Origin: a virus
Strand: one strand, 5' to 3'
Length of the DNA stretch: 64,000 nt
IMG/VR virus record: IMGVR_UViG_3300040811_001208
Coordinates: 1 to 64,000 of that record
The notes under the pieces: generated by a model
Told to the model about the DNA's origin: nothing
Database searches by the model: none
Seen by the model: only the letters and a program-made list of their open reading frames with translations
Made by a program: the position numbers and the translations under genes
Part shown: piece by piece, positions 54,691-64,000 of the stretch
How the letters are laid out: every line of letters starts with the position of its first letter
Position numbering within the stretch: the first letter of the stretch is position 1

Positions 54691-56102
54691 ATAGAGTCTT
54701 GGGCGTTAATATAACCAATTAAACTATTATATCTATCCACCTCTTCGTTCTCTCCACCTATTGACTGTCTCAATCCCCATATTTGTAGTGCATATTTATT
54801 TCTTTCTTCTCTTAGTGCATTAGCCGCATTAAGTTTGTCTGTTGTCGATAAAGAAGATTCTGCGGAATCTCTTGTTGCTTCTGCAGTAGAAATTGTAGTA
54901 TTCAGAGGACTACATCCACTTTGACTTATTGCCGAATATACTTGACTTGCAACAAGAGCAGGATTATATGATGCTATTGATATACTTCTAGTATCTCCTT
55001 TAGATGCAGGATCACCTAAAGCATCAACTGGCTCATCAGTAAATCCAATTTTATAATAAATCTTTCCTGCGCCAACTTTAGGTTCTTTAATGGTTTCACC
55101 TTTTTTCTCGGTTCCCTCTAATTCTGGTTTCCACTCTTGAGTCTCTGGCGGTTTTCCACTATTATCCACTTCAATTTTATATCCTTTTCCTAAAGTAGAA
55201 GAATTCATAATACCGATTGTCTCTGGGGAAAATGGATTTTTTGTGAATTTTACAGAATACTTAAATCTTTCTTGTAGTGCCTGTTCATCATCTGGGTCAG
55301 TCACAATAGTAAAAGTAACATAAGAACCATCACTTTCTGGCAATGATGTAAATCCTACAGTATTATTTTGTAATATTATAGTAGAAACTTCAAGTGCTGT
55401 TGTTGCAATTCCAGTTATTGTTTCGATTTCTGTAGAGTAAATTGTTGTCGATCCAAAGCCAACAATAGTATTATAGTCTCCCGAAAATAATCCTTCTTTA
55501 CCGGAAATTACAAGATTAGTTGGTTCATATTCTTGTATTAATTCATCAGAAATTTGAGAAACAATGGCGAGTTCGGTTGATCCTGCTCCAACTACTCCAA
55601 TGAATTCACCTATGGTGGTATCACCAATATCCTTTAAGTATCTTTGGTCATAATATTTTAGGCCATAAAGATTGTCACTTTGATTTCCAGTTCCAATAAC
55701 TACAGTTCCTGCAGCATATGTTGTAATTCCACCAGAAGAGTCTAAGTGAGTAATACTTGTTGCATAACCAACATCGCCAAGTTGATCTACTTCTAATGAA
55801 AAATCATAGCTAATTGGAGAACCTCCCCCACCAGAAGTTGAGAATCCAGTTATTTTCCAAAACAAATCTGTTCTACACCCAGAATCAATTCTTGCTTGGT
55901 ATGCATCCTTCACTGCTTGAATCGTATTATTTGTAGAATTAATATCACCAAATAAGTCGCTATCAATAGCAATAATTCCATTATCATATAATTCTTTTTC
56001 TGCATCCGTTAAAAGAATTTGAGTTTTAAAATGATTGATATTATTAACTTTTTGAATTGCTTTATTTCTAGAGTCTCTTACTAAATCATCAGATAGTGCC
56101 AT
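54687..56102 (-). CDS. virion structural protein (471 aa)
   Basis: Long helical N-terminus (SRNKAIQKVNNINHFKTQIL, about 1-80) and C-terminus (ISTAEATRDSAESSLSTTDK, about 400-471) bracket a beta-rich middle (VDQLGDVGYATSITHLDSSG, VGAGSTELAIVSQI, IVGFGSTTIYSTEIETITGI). Lies between needle/hub genes and the propeller gene. Role not recognised; perhaps a baseplate-wedge or collar component. Confidence 0.65.
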   Translation of the reverse strand: MALSDDLVRDSRNKAIQKVNNINHFKTQILLTDAEKELYDNGIIAIDSDLFGDINSTNNTIQAVKDAYQARIDSGCRTDLFWKITGFSTSGGGGSPISYDFSLEVDQLGDVGYATSITHLDSSGGITTYAAGTVVIGTGNQSDNLYGLKYYDQRYLKDIGDTTIGEFIGVVGAGSTELAIVSQISDELIQEYEPTNLVISGKEGLFSGDYNTIVGFGSTTIYSTEIETITGIATTALEVSTIILQNNTVGFTSLPESDGSYVTFTIVTDPDDEQALQERFKYSVKFTKNPFSPETIGIMNSSTLGKGYKIEVDNSGKPPETQEWKPELEGTEKKGETIKEPKVGAGKIYYKIGFTDEPVDALGDPASKGDTRSISIASYNPALVASQVYSAISQSGCSPLNTTISTAEATRDSAESSLSTTDKLNAANALREERNKYALQIWGLRQSIGGENEEVDRYNSLIGYINAQDSI

Positions 56103-57020
56103 TTATTTTGTCCTCATTTCTTTTCCTTCATACTCAACTTCGAGATCTGGAACATCTTTTCTTTTGCCATAAACAACATAACTACAATTTATCAATCCAC
56201 CAGAGTTATTTTGTATATTTATTCTGGTTCCCCATTCGATTGATTTTACAAACAACTCTTGGTAGCATTCATGTGGAGTTAAATTGACAGTTATTGTTTC
56301 TGGATCTACTAATCCTCTCCAATATTCCGGTAATACAATAACATTATTATTCTTTAATTTTCCTCTGTAGTATACGCCAATCTCTGGGCCTTCAATGCAG
56401 GCATGAACCAATCGATGATTGGGCTTTGTTGGATGTGGGATATCAAATTCTTTCCAAGCCTGGACATTAATTGTTCCCCTCAAAGAAACATTATTACAAA
56501 CTAAACTACCATCGACAATGAGATTTCCGTTGATAACCTTATTTCCATTATCAACTGTCGCTCCAGAAACAGATTCTCTACCGTTTCTTGCCTCTGCTCC
56601 ACTTTCTGCGACTACTCCAGTAAGAACTTTATCGCCATTCCAGGTATATCTTCCAGTTCCTGCTAGAGATTCTGTTCTAATATTAATAAATGTATCATTG
56701 ACAATATTGATAACAATGGAATTTACAGAAATTCCTACCTTACCAGCAATATCACCAAGCATCACATCAACTTGAGTCGGAGAAAATCCTTTTGATGATA
56801 CCTTAAAGATTGAAGGAGGTATTGTGATTGCATCAGTATTCGTACACCTAGCAACCATCAGGTTTGCTTCTGCACTAGGATATGATGTTGGGTCACCAAC
56901 AATCATTGGGCCTTCAATGAATGCAGATCCTCTAATTTCTGTTGGGCCTATTCCAAGTCCAACTGGATTTCCAAGTCCAACAAATAATCTTTTTCCTACG
57001 AATAAATCAGGTACTTTCAT
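56103..57020 (-). CDS. virion structural protein (305 aa)
   Basis: KVPDLFVGKRLFVGLGNPVG start; Gly/Asn-rich beta-like middle (VSGATVDNGNKVINGNLIVD, about 160-185); C-terminal domain HACIEGPEIGVYYRGKLKNN and LPEYWRGLVDPETITVNLTP, a form common at the ends of cyanophage fibre proteins and shared with the gene at 54436. Four-base overlap with the needle-like gene. Confidence 0.7.
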   Translation of the reverse strand: MKVPDLFVGKRLFVGLGNPVGLGIGPTEIRGSAFIEGPMIVGDPTSYPSAEANLMVARCTNTDAITIPPSIFKVSSKGFSPTQVDVMLGDIAGKVGISVNSIVINIVNDTFINIRTESLAGTGRYTWNGDKVLTGVVAESGAEARNGRESVSGATVDNGNKVINGNLIVDGSLVCNNVSLRGTINVQAWKEFDIPHPTKPNHRLVHACIEGPEIGVYYRGKLKNNNVIVLPEYWRGLVDPETITVNLTPHECYQELFVKSIEWGTRINIQNNSGGLINCSYVVYGKRKDVPDLEVEYEGKEMRTK

Positions 57021-57595
57021 CTATTTTGTGTTTCGTTTTTATAGGGAATTCCACCAGAAGACTTTGATCCATTAAGACTTGTTGCTCCATCTGCAGCATC
57101 AATCAATCCTCCGTAAATATTTAATATTCCTTTCCCTATCAAATTGACAGTATTTTCGGAAAAAAGTTTTGTTGATACTTTTGAGCTGATGCTGATGCTT
57201 TGTGCATCCATAATAATCTTTTCATTTGCACTCAAGTCTATGACTCCATTTTTTCCATCACCACCAGTTGCTTTTAGATTGATATTTTCTCCTTCAATTC
57301 TTACTCTTCCGCTTGCCTTGATAACAACATCACCACTAACTGCCTCAAAATAAATTCCGGGAATTCCACTAGGAACATTATCTCCTGCCTTTACCTGAAA
57401 TGCTCCTGGAGATCTACAAACAGTTCCATATTTCAAATGCGTGTCTCCAGTAGAACTCATCGCAATGTAATGCTTTGAGTGTGCTCCACTTCTTGCTAAA
57501 AAAGAAAATAAATTATTTCGATCATCAATGTGACCAAACTTTATTTCTCCGTCTTTGTTTCCATATCTTATGGTATGGTAATTTTCTCTTGTCAT
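57017..57595 (-). CDS. needle-like beta-helical baseplate protein (192 aa)
   Basis: After HYIAMSSTGDTHLKYGTVC comes a series of short strands typical of a beta-helix prism: GDVVIKASGRVRIEGENINL, KATGG, GVIDLSANEKIIMDAQSISI. It looks like the C-terminal needle part of T4 gp5, but as a separate gene, immediately downstream of the OB-fold hub gene. Probably forms the membrane-piercing spike. Confidence 0.65.
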   Translation of the reverse strand: MTRENYHTIRYGNKDGEIKFGHIDDRNNLFSFLARSGAHSKHYIAMSSTGDTHLKYGTVCRSPGAFQVKAGDNVPSGIPGIYFEAVSGDVVIKASGRVRIEGENINLKATGGDGKNGVIDLSANEKIIMDAQSISISSKVSTKLFSENTVNLIGKGILNIYGGLIDAADGATSLNGSKSSGGIPYKNETQNR

Positions 57596-59934
57596 TATTG
57601 TGGTACTCTAAAGAATGTTGTTTGTGGAACTTTTCCAACACAATCGACAACAGAAATAATTTGATCCTGTATTTCTGCTTCTTTATATCGGTCTTCCGAC
57701 ACTCTATCTATACAGAACCTTGGAATCAGCTTGGCATTATTTCCTGTTTCGCTTTCGATATAAATTCTAGGAATGTCTTTAAATCCTTCACCAAAAGAAG
57801 TAATTTTAATACTTTCTAGAGCACCAAATGCACCAAACTTCGGAACTACAACTGCTCCATTATCTGGTGTAATGACTATCTTATCATTTTCGGTATATCC
57901 AAATCCGGCATTTTCGATTTCAAGTCCACAAAGATACAAAATAACAGGATATTGTCCAGTACCAAGTGATGGATAATCTCCACGAGCAAGAGCACTTGGT
58001 ATTTGAACTGGTGCTGTTATTGCTCCATAATTATTGACAACATAATCAGTACCTCCTGGGATGACCTCATTTCCTAATTCTGTTGAGGTTCTAGTTGGAA
58101 GTCTTATTGTATCGCCAGGAATAAGATTAACAGTATCACCAGGAATATAAGGAATATCATAAGTTCCGTCAGGGTGCTTCACTGTCGTATTATCTGCTGG
58201 TGCCCACACTCTGCCATCACCGCCACGATCACCATCAGGACTTGAGATATAATCAATTCCAGGATCTGTTATTATTACTGATACAACTCCTTTTGTTGTT
58301 GCGTTTGTGGTGCCATTTCCAGCAAAAGTTTCATCTCCTGTATCACCCAAAACTGCTCTTCCTGTTGCACCTCTTCCTTTACCACAAGCATCATAAAATC
58401 TAACAAAAGGTGCATTTGTATAACCAGAACCAAAAGAAGTTAGATCAACTCCCAGTATTTGGCCTGTGGCACTCACAATCGCATTTCCGGCAGCGCCACT
58501 TCCCCCTCCCCCAAAAAATTCTACTGTGGGAGGCCCACATAAGATCGCATCGACATTACAATTATTAGCAAATACATCACTGAAATCTAAATCAAAATCA
58601 AAATTATCTGGGTTTATTGCTTCGGATACACTACTTGCATAAGATTTAATTTTATCAACTAATGAATTTACATCAAAAGAAGCCAATCCAGTAGAACCAG
58701 CGCCATCCCAAATATTCCATTCTTTTACTTGTGGACAATCTGGCTTTTCTTCGCAAGAAAGAAAAGAAAGTAAATCTACAATAAAATTAATAATGTCACC
58801 AACAATATCGAATGCGCCAAGGAGCACTTTTATTGGTGCAAGTATTGCATTTAGAGCGGATGTAATCAACCCAATTAACTTGCCAAGTAATCCGCCAAGC
58901 ATATTCTCAACTGCACATAGCGGAACATTGATAAATCTATCAACAGCGGCAAGTAAAAACTTACCAATCATTTTGAGAAGATTGCTAATAATCTTTCTAA
59001 AGAGACAGGCAATTAAATCATTTGCCGTATCCATTTTTTCCTTGAATTCGGCTCTCTGATTGGGAAAAAGTAAATAATATAAATCTTTTGCAGTATTATT
59101 AATTTTATTAGTTACAAATTTTTGTATTTCAGTGATGACCCACTTGACGCCCCCAGATATAAATTTTGCAGCATCATTTATCGCATTATTGATAAAATTT
59201 TCAACATCTTGTATTCCTTTAGTAACAGTTTGTCTCCAACTGTTAATTTGCTTTCTTACTGCTTCAATTTTTTGTATTAAATTTCTAATCTTAATTTGAA
59301 CTTCACTTAAAGGTATTCTGTCGCATTGCGAAGGAACTGCCAAAGATGTATTTTCTTCATCTCCTGCTTCTTGGTCTGCGGTATTATTTTCTAATGGTGT
59401 GTTTGAGGTATTGGACTCAATAGTAGAAGAGTTTCCTCCCTGTCCAGATCCAGGAACCTGGGGAGAACCGCCAGGAGCAATTGCATAATAAGGAATTAGT
59501 TGGTCAATCTGAAAAGCAGTTATCGGATCAAATCCTTTTTTCTGATTTCTCTCTAAAACTGTTTGCTCATTATTTCCGATGCATCCAAGAATTAATGGCT
59601 CATTGCCATCAATTCCGTCTTTATAAATTCCAAATACAACAGAACCTTGCCTTAGATTTGATGTTTGATAGCTAGAAGCGTGACCAGAACCAGCAGTAAC
59701 AGGATAAAGAACTTCACATAACTCAAGTTTATCATCACTGAGTTTTTCTTTTACATCTGTATGTTTTCCAAAGATTCTAACTTTATATCTCGATCCCCAT
59801 CCAGGTAGTTCGTCAATACTTGACCACTTTTCTGCTTTTTGGTTCCCTTTCCAAGATTCGTCAGATACAATAACCCCTGTCCACCAATATGTTCCTGCTC
59901 CTATTGATTCTGAATTGAAAAGATTATTCGTCAT
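57595..59934 (-). CDS. gp5: gp5-like OB-fold baseplate hub protein (779 aa)
   Basis: Residues 10-135 form a gp5/VgrG-type OB domain: TYWWTGVIVSD, GSRYKVRIFGKHTD, CEVLYPVTAGSGHASSYQTS, RQGSVVFGIYKDG, LILGCIGNN. Then a disordered Ser/Asn linker (about 150-195), a long helical segment (about 210-400) and a C-terminal half with GSGYTNAPFVRF, GFGYTENDKIVI and 'GEGFKDIPRIYIES' repeats. T4 gp5 also has a lysozyme domain; here it is missing and is instead found in the gene at 61241. Overlaps its neighbours by 1 and 4 bases. Confidence 0.7.
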   Translation of the reverse strand: MTNNLFNSESIGAGTYWWTGVIVSDESWKGNQKAEKWSSIDELPGWGSRYKVRIFGKHTDVKEKLSDDKLELCEVLYPVTAGSGHASSYQTSNLRQGSVVFGIYKDGIDGNEPLILGCIGNNEQTVLERNQKKGFDPITAFQIDQLIPYYAIAPGGSPQVPGSGQGGNSSTIESNTSNTPLENNTADQEAGDEENTSLAVPSQCDRIPLSEVQIKIRNLIQKIEAVRKQINSWRQTVTKGIQDVENFINNAINDAAKFISGGVKWVITEIQKFVTNKINNTAKDLYYLLFPNQRAEFKEKMDTANDLIACLFRKIISNLLKMIGKFLLAAVDRFINVPLCAVENMLGGLLGKLIGLITSALNAILAPIKVLLGAFDIVGDIINFIVDLLSFLSCEEKPDCPQVKEWNIWDGAGSTGLASFDVNSLVDKIKSYASSVSEAINPDNFDFDLDFSDVFANNCNVDAILCGPPTVEFFGGGGSGAAGNAIVSATGQILGVDLTSFGSGYTNAPFVRFYDACGKGRGATGRAVLGDTGDETFAGNGTTNATTKGVVSVIITDPGIDYISSPDGDRGGDGRVWAPADNTTVKHPDGTYDIPYIPGDTVNLIPGDTIRLPTRTSTELGNEVIPGGTDYVVNNYGAITAPVQIPSALARGDYPSLGTGQYPVILYLCGLEIENAGFGYTENDKIVITPDNGAVVVPKFGAFGALESIKITSFGEGFKDIPRIYIESETGNNAKLIPRFCIDRVSEDRYKEAEIQDQIISVVDCVGKVPQTTFFRVPQ

Positions 59935-61241
59935 CTTTTAAATGGTTTCCTACCATAAGAATCTCTTACCAAAGTCAATTGAGTATATGTGCTACCACGA
60001 GCATCCAATTGTTGAATAAGACTTGCTATCATATATATACCACTATTTTTGCCACTGACTACCTGTGTCCTATCACTACTCAATTCTGGGAAATCGCAGT
60101 AGATCAAATCGCCAGCACGATGTGAATAATCTCCTGCTATTACAATATTCAGAACAATTGTGAAAAGTTGATTATAGCGACTGGCTGCTTGTGCTGTGAT
60201 TTCATCGACATTATAATCTTGTTTCTTTGATTTGTCTTTATCAATTGGTTGCATGATTCCAACTGGTTGCATCTTACTGATGATTCTAGTTGGTTTCCCG
60301 GCAATATCTTTTGGGAGAATTGGAAGATTATTTCCTGCTAAGTTTATTCCTTCTTTTCCTTCATCTTCATAAGTTATTTCTTTTTGTTTATATTCTGTTG
60401 TATAATAGTCATAAGTCTTAACCTTAGACCCATAAGCACCAATTGCCATTTTTTGTTGGACATCAATGTTAATGACTGGAGTTGCTTCTAGTATTTTCCC
60501 ATCATAACCTACTGGAAGTTCGGTGGTATTATTGTAAATGTATTTCTTATATCCTCTATTTTCATCAAGAAGTTTTTCAATCGATTTGAACTTGAACCCA
60601 TCGTGGGTCTCAAAGAAAAAGAATCCGGCGGAGGCAGCAGTGCTTCCTACTGGAATACTTCTTTTTCCTAACCAAGTGCATTTATAAAATGGTTTTTCTG
60701 TATGTCCGATAAAGGAGTATTCATTTTCTGTATCTTCAATATCAATATCTTTTTCTGTTTTTAAGAAATTCTTAAGTATAGTATCTACTGATGTTGATAT
60801 TTTCCCATCAAATCTCTCGTCAACTCTTGTTTCTACTAATTCATTTGTGAAAAATTCTTTAGTCACAAGGTCAATCACAAACACCATATTCTGGGTATGC
60901 TCCATTTTATTTCTGATTCTTCCAATATATAAAGATTTCTCATCGGAAAAACGAAGTTGATTTCCATAACCATCTTCCATGTGGAGTTCTACTTTTTCTC
61001 CTCCACACATATCAAGTCCTTCGATCAGTCCAACATACTTACCATCACTTTCGATTGAATATCCAGTATCTGCAATGATTGCCGTTGCTTTGACTTGATT
61101 TTCTAGGATGCTTTCATAATAATGTAAGTTGACGAATATACCCTCTTTCTGTGGTATATCCGCAAACTTGTCATTTCTGTTAGAATAGATCCTAAACTTT
61201 GTGACATTAAAATCATTTACTGCCTGATTGTTTAATCCCAT
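59931..61241 (-). CDS. baseplate hub protein, gp27/gpD-like (436 aa)
   Basis: FRIYSNRNDKFADIPQKEGI, VNLHYYESILENQVKATAII, and ...CGGEKVELHMEDG resemble the beta-barrel domains of phage hub proteins (T4 gp27, P2 gpD). Later: DTILKNFLKTEKDIDIEDTE, GFFFFETHDGFKFKSIEKLL, AGDLIYCDFPEL, as in such hub proteins. It sits just before the OB-fold hub gene and just after the tail lysozyme gene, as hub genes do. Assignment by pattern and context only. Confidence 0.65.
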   Translation of the reverse strand: MGLNNQAVNDFNVTKFRIYSNRNDKFADIPQKEGIFVNLHYYESILENQVKATAIIADTGYSIESDGKYVGLIEGLDMCGGEKVELHMEDGYGNQLRFSDEKSLYIGRIRNKMEHTQNMVFVIDLVTKEFFTNELVETRVDERFDGKISTSVDTILKNFLKTEKDIDIEDTENEYSFIGHTEKPFYKCTWLGKRSIPVGSTAASAGFFFFETHDGFKFKSIEKLLDENRGYKKYIYNNTTELPVGYDGKILEATPVINIDVQQKMAIGAYGSKVKTYDYYTTEYKQKEITYEDEGKEGINLAGNNLPILPKDIAGKPTRIISKMQPVGIMQPIDKDKSKKQDYNVDEITAQAASRYNQLFTIVLNIVIAGDYSHRAGDLIYCDFPELSSDRTQVVSGKNSGIYMIASLIQQLDARGSTYTQLTLVRDSYGRKPFKR

Positions 61242-64000
61242 TATCCGATACTTAGTGCTGCTGTTGTGGGAGTTGATTGTGTATTATCTATGATCGTGGA
61301 AGATCCAGTTCTTCCCATAGTGACTGGGATTGTTTTTTCCACAATTACTCTTTGTATCATAATAGTAGAAGACTTTGATGGATTATAATATTCAGCATAA
61401 TTTTGAAGAACTCGCAATGCTCCTTTGTAGTTTGATTTGTTAAGAGAATCCAAAAATCCAGGATAATTTTCCTCTAGTGCCGCAGTAGTATCAGCGTCTA
61501 GGACAAATTCTGGTCCTTTTTCTCCAAGAATTGCTCTTGTAAGTCCTCTAACTTTTCCCCCATCTTCAAAAGCTACATGTACATGGTGATAATGATTTCC
61601 AGGATCTATTGGAGGAACTTGCTTTCCGTTTTTAATACTAAACCCAAGAGGAGTATAAATTATCTCCTTTGCGGTCTTTCCATATTTTTTTACTAATTCT
61701 TGTGCGAGTTTTAATTGTTCCGGTGTTCCCTTTCCCACAGCATCATTAGAAAAATCCATTGCTCTTCCAGAACCGTGGTATCCAGGGTCTCCCGGTCTAA
61801 CATGCGAGTACAATGGAACTCCAAAACTTTCTGCAAGTTTTCTTACTTCTTCTAGATTTCCTTGTTCGTCGCCCAATGGAACAAATCCACCAGTAGTAGT
61901 TGGCTTATAAACTGTAATCTTAGGAGCAGATGATACTTTTTGTGCTGACCCAAGATACCTTTTGTATGCTCCAGTTTTATATACAGTCCAAGCACCAAAC
62001 CCTTGGCTTTTTTTGATTAATCTTGCCGCATGTGCATTAGTGACAGGATCCTTAAGTTGTGCATCATTGCTAATACCAAATTGCTTTCTTCTTTCTGGTC
62101 CCAAATTGCCAATCATATTAATTTGCCACAATCCATATGAATTATCAGGAGGTTTTCTATTATGTGCATTAGAATTACCACCAGACTCTGCCATAGCAAT
62201 AGCAGCCATAATAACAGCATCCGAATCGCTAAATCCAGCACCTTTGGCCAATCCAACTAATTGCTCCATACTTAATTGTCCACGAGCAATTGTTCCTACG
62301 GCAACTTCTCCAGTTGCTGTACCATCCATTTCCGGAACACCACCAGAATCATAAATGCCTTGTTTGTTTAACTGTTGGCGAATTGCCTGTAAGGTATTAG
62401 AAACTTTGCTATTGACCATTGTCTGTAGTGTCTTGGCAATTCGTTCTCCTATTTTTATACCAACATTTTCATTGGTTGATAATGTCCTAGGAATCATACC
62501 ACCACCGGCAAGACCAATAATTTGTCTCTGTATATTACTAATAGAAGCAGTGGTTTCCGAATCTATTGCACTTTGAATGAGGTAACCAAGTCCTATTCCG
62601 AATTTTTTGAATACTCTGTTATCTATCCTTTGTCCCATGTCGGAATCTATAGCAGAGCCCATTAATTCGCCAATCAATGGTATTTTCTTATATTCTTTTG
62701 AAGAAGTTTCTAATACCCCCAATGGATTCTTTTGTCTTGGATCAGTTGTAGTCGGAAATAGTTTCTCGATTTGTTTCTTGCCGCCAATGTCCTTGCCAGG
62801 AATTGATTTTTGTGGTTGAATTTTTGGTGGCTTGGATCTTACTTTTCTTATTGTCCTCTTTACTGCACCACCAACTTTTTTTCCTCCTCTAGTAACTTGA
62901 CCGCCTTTTGCTTTTGCCTTGAGCTTGTCATCGCCGATAAGACTATCATAAAGTGCTCCACCCACAAGATCGCCAACAATACCACCAAGAATAGTTCCAG
63001 CAAATGGAAAGGGAACAAAAGTTCCAAGTGCAGATCCGATTGTGGATCCTAATGCCTTTGCTGCTGCTCTTCCCGGCTTCTCCTTGAAGATAACTGTGCT
63101 AATAATAAAGTCAACTAGTCCACCAATGATGGGAATCTTTCCAAGTGCTTTTCCTGCAAATCTTCCAGTGAGTCTTCCAGCTGTTTTTCCAGTTAGACCT
63201 TTGTAACTTCTCTTTCCAAACTTTTCTACATATGCTTTTTCTCCATATCTTTCTAAGAATCTTGCCTGAGATCTTTTACTTACTTTTTTTCCTGTTTGTT
63301 TATCAACACCAAGTCGTTCTCTTTTTCCGTCACCAAAATCCATTCCACCGCCAGTGGCAGCAAGACCAGCAATAATGGCAAGATTTGCGAAGGTATTGAA
63401 TTGTTTATTGAACTCATCAAACTTTTTCTCTAGGTCTTCTCCTCCAACAGTCTTGGCGATTTCTTTGATCTTATCTTGTGCCTTATATCCAGCACCTATA
63501 AAATCAACTATTCCATTTAAAATGTTACCAGTGAGCTTTTCAAAAAACTCAAATGCCGGTACTAGTAATTTGGTGAACTTAAGTATTTCTGGAATGTGCT
63601 TCCCAAACTTAACAAATGCAGATCCAAGTAGAGTATAGAAAAGAAACTGCCGGATTCTATCTAAGAATCCCATCTTGGGAAATGGAGTTGCTTTAATTCC
63701 TGGTAAATTTCTTTCTTTCTTTTTTTCTAATCTTAATTCTTTCTCTTCTCTCTTTTTATTTTCGTCTTGTTTCTTGTTATTTTCTTGTTCTTTCTTTCTC
63801 AGTACGCGACCTTTTGCGATCAACTTTTGGATTTTTTTGACATCTTTATCAATCTGAATCAATTCTGACAGTATTGATTTCTTTTCCTCGTTTCCTGGAT
63901 TTGCAGCTGGTTGGACATCAGTTTCTGTTCTTGTGCTACCAGAAACTGTGGCTCCTGTTGCTACTGGAGCAGTACTAGTAGATGTGGATCTTCCAAAGAA
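61241..64000 (-). CDS. tail-associated lysozyme/peptidase (tape-measure or hub-like), 5' end cut
   Basis: At least 919 residues; the frame is open to base 64000, so the true start lies outside. Order: Ser/Thr-rich start, Lys/Glu-rich coiled coil (about 47-100), hydrophobic helices and Gly/Ala-rich segments (GRFAGKALGKIPIIGGLVDF), then a lysozyme-like (SLT) domain (about 570-680: MAESGGNSNAHN, DNSYGLWQINMIG, AWTVYKTGAYKRYLG), then a domain like M15/DacB peptidases (about 707-813: SHVRPGDPGYHGSGRAMDFS, NHYHHVHVAF). Such proteins cut peptidoglycan at injection. Confidence 0.75.
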   Translation of the reverse strand, partial: FFGRSTSTSTAPVATGATVSGSTRTETDVQPAANPGNEEKKSILSELIQIDKDVKKIQKLIAKGRVLRKKEQENNKKQDENKKREEKELRLEKKKERNLPGIKATPFPKMGFLDRIRQFLFYTLLGSAFVKFGKHIPEILKFTKLLVPAFEFFEKLTGNILNGIVDFIGAGYKAQDKIKEIAKTVGGEDLEKKFDEFNKQFNTFANLAIIAGLAATGGGMDFGDGKRERLGVDKQTGKKVSKRSQARFLERYGEKAYVEKFGKRSYKGLTGKTAGRLTGRFAGKALGKIPIIGGLVDFIISTVIFKEKPGRAAAKALGSTIGSALGTFVPFPFAGTILGGIVGDLVGGALYDSLIGDDKLKAKAKGGQVTRGGKKVGGAVKRTIRKVRSKPPKIQPQKSIPGKDIGGKKQIEKLFPTTTDPRQKNPLGVLETSSKEYKKIPLIGELMGSAIDSDMGQRIDNRVFKKFGIGLGYLIQSAIDSETTASISNIQRQIIGLAGGGMIPRTLSTNENVGIKIGERIAKTLQTMVNSKVSNTLQAIRQQLNKQGIYDSGGVPEMDGTATGEVAVGTIARGQLSMEQLVGLAKGAGFSDSDAVIMAAIAMAESGGNSNAHNRKPPDNSYGLWQINMIGNLGPERRKQFGISNDAQLKDPVTNAHAARLIKKSQGFGAWTVYKTGAYKRYLGSAQKVSSAPKITVYKPTTTGGFVPLGDEQGNLEEVRKLAESFGVPLYSHVRPGDPGYHGSGRAMDFSNDAVGKGTPEQLKLAQELVKKYGKTAKEIIYTPLGFSIKNGKQVPPIDPGNHYHHVHVAFEDGGKVRGLTRAILGEKGPEFVLDADTTAALEENYPGFLDSLNKSNYKGALRVLQNYAEYYNPSKSSTIMIQRVIVEKTIPVTMGRTGSSTIIDNTQSTPTTAALSIG

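Noticed and set aside
1-64000. DGR reverse transcriptase or template repeat inside the window
   Set aside because: No product has RT motifs (such as YxDD), and the CTCCGTAGAAGACCAATA stretch next to the variable region is seen only in the three target genes.
1-64000. tRNA or rRNA genes
   Set aside because: No cloverleaf with a GGTTCGAATCC-like arm or rRNA block was noticed; a computed tRNA scan would be needed to exclude one fully.

Overview
The window reads as part of a large T4-like myovirus genome, most likely a cyanophage. The evidence is: tail and fibre genes carrying repeated 'VGIGTTxPxxxLDVxG' segments; a gp5-type OB-fold baseplate hub protein; T4-type late promoter motifs (TATAAATA / CTAAATA) upstream of structural genes; a phage peptide deformylase; and dozens of tightly overlapping small genes. 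Almost every gene is on the minus strand, so transcription runs from high to low coordinates. The only convincing plus-strand genes are the two of an IS607-like element.

Layout, low to high coordinate. 1-4.1 kb: an RNA ligase (cut by the window edge), a calcineurin-type phosphoesterase, a putative PD-(D/E)XK nuclease overlapping a DruA/Mom-like protein, and a small protein with a T4-type capsid-targeting leader. 4.1-22 kb: accessory early genes, mostly unknown proteins of 30-190 residues in operons with ATGA/TGATG/TAATG overlaps. These operons are punctuated by repeated terminator-promoter modules and invaded by two GIY-YIG endonuclease genes and the IS607-like element. This part also holds a polynucleotide kinase-like gene and a SPFH-like membrane protein. 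22-25 kb: peptide deformylase, an SF2 helicase, a hairpin-rich non-coding stretch and a zincin-like protein.

25-37 kb is the most striking part. Three paralogous C-type-lectin-like genes (26367, 32042, 35422) end in a segment where 15 codons differ between copies only at codon positions 1 and 2. That is the expected mark of a diversity-generating retroelement (DGR). They sit with tail fibres, fibre-assembly-like proteins, and a cassette of two 2OG-Fe(II) oxygenases, a sulfotransferase and two glycosyltransferases. A solitary TnpB (IS200/IS605-type) lies next to this cassette. No reverse transcriptase or template repeat is visible in the window.

37-64 kb: large virion proteins (fibres, baseplate-associated proteins, an Asp-box propeller, a beta-helical needle protein, the OB-fold hub, a hub-like protein and a tail-associated lysozyme/peptidase cut by the right edge). 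Gene starts below follow ATG plus Shine-Dalgarno or stop/start overlap logic. All functional statements are from reading the sequence, with no database search.
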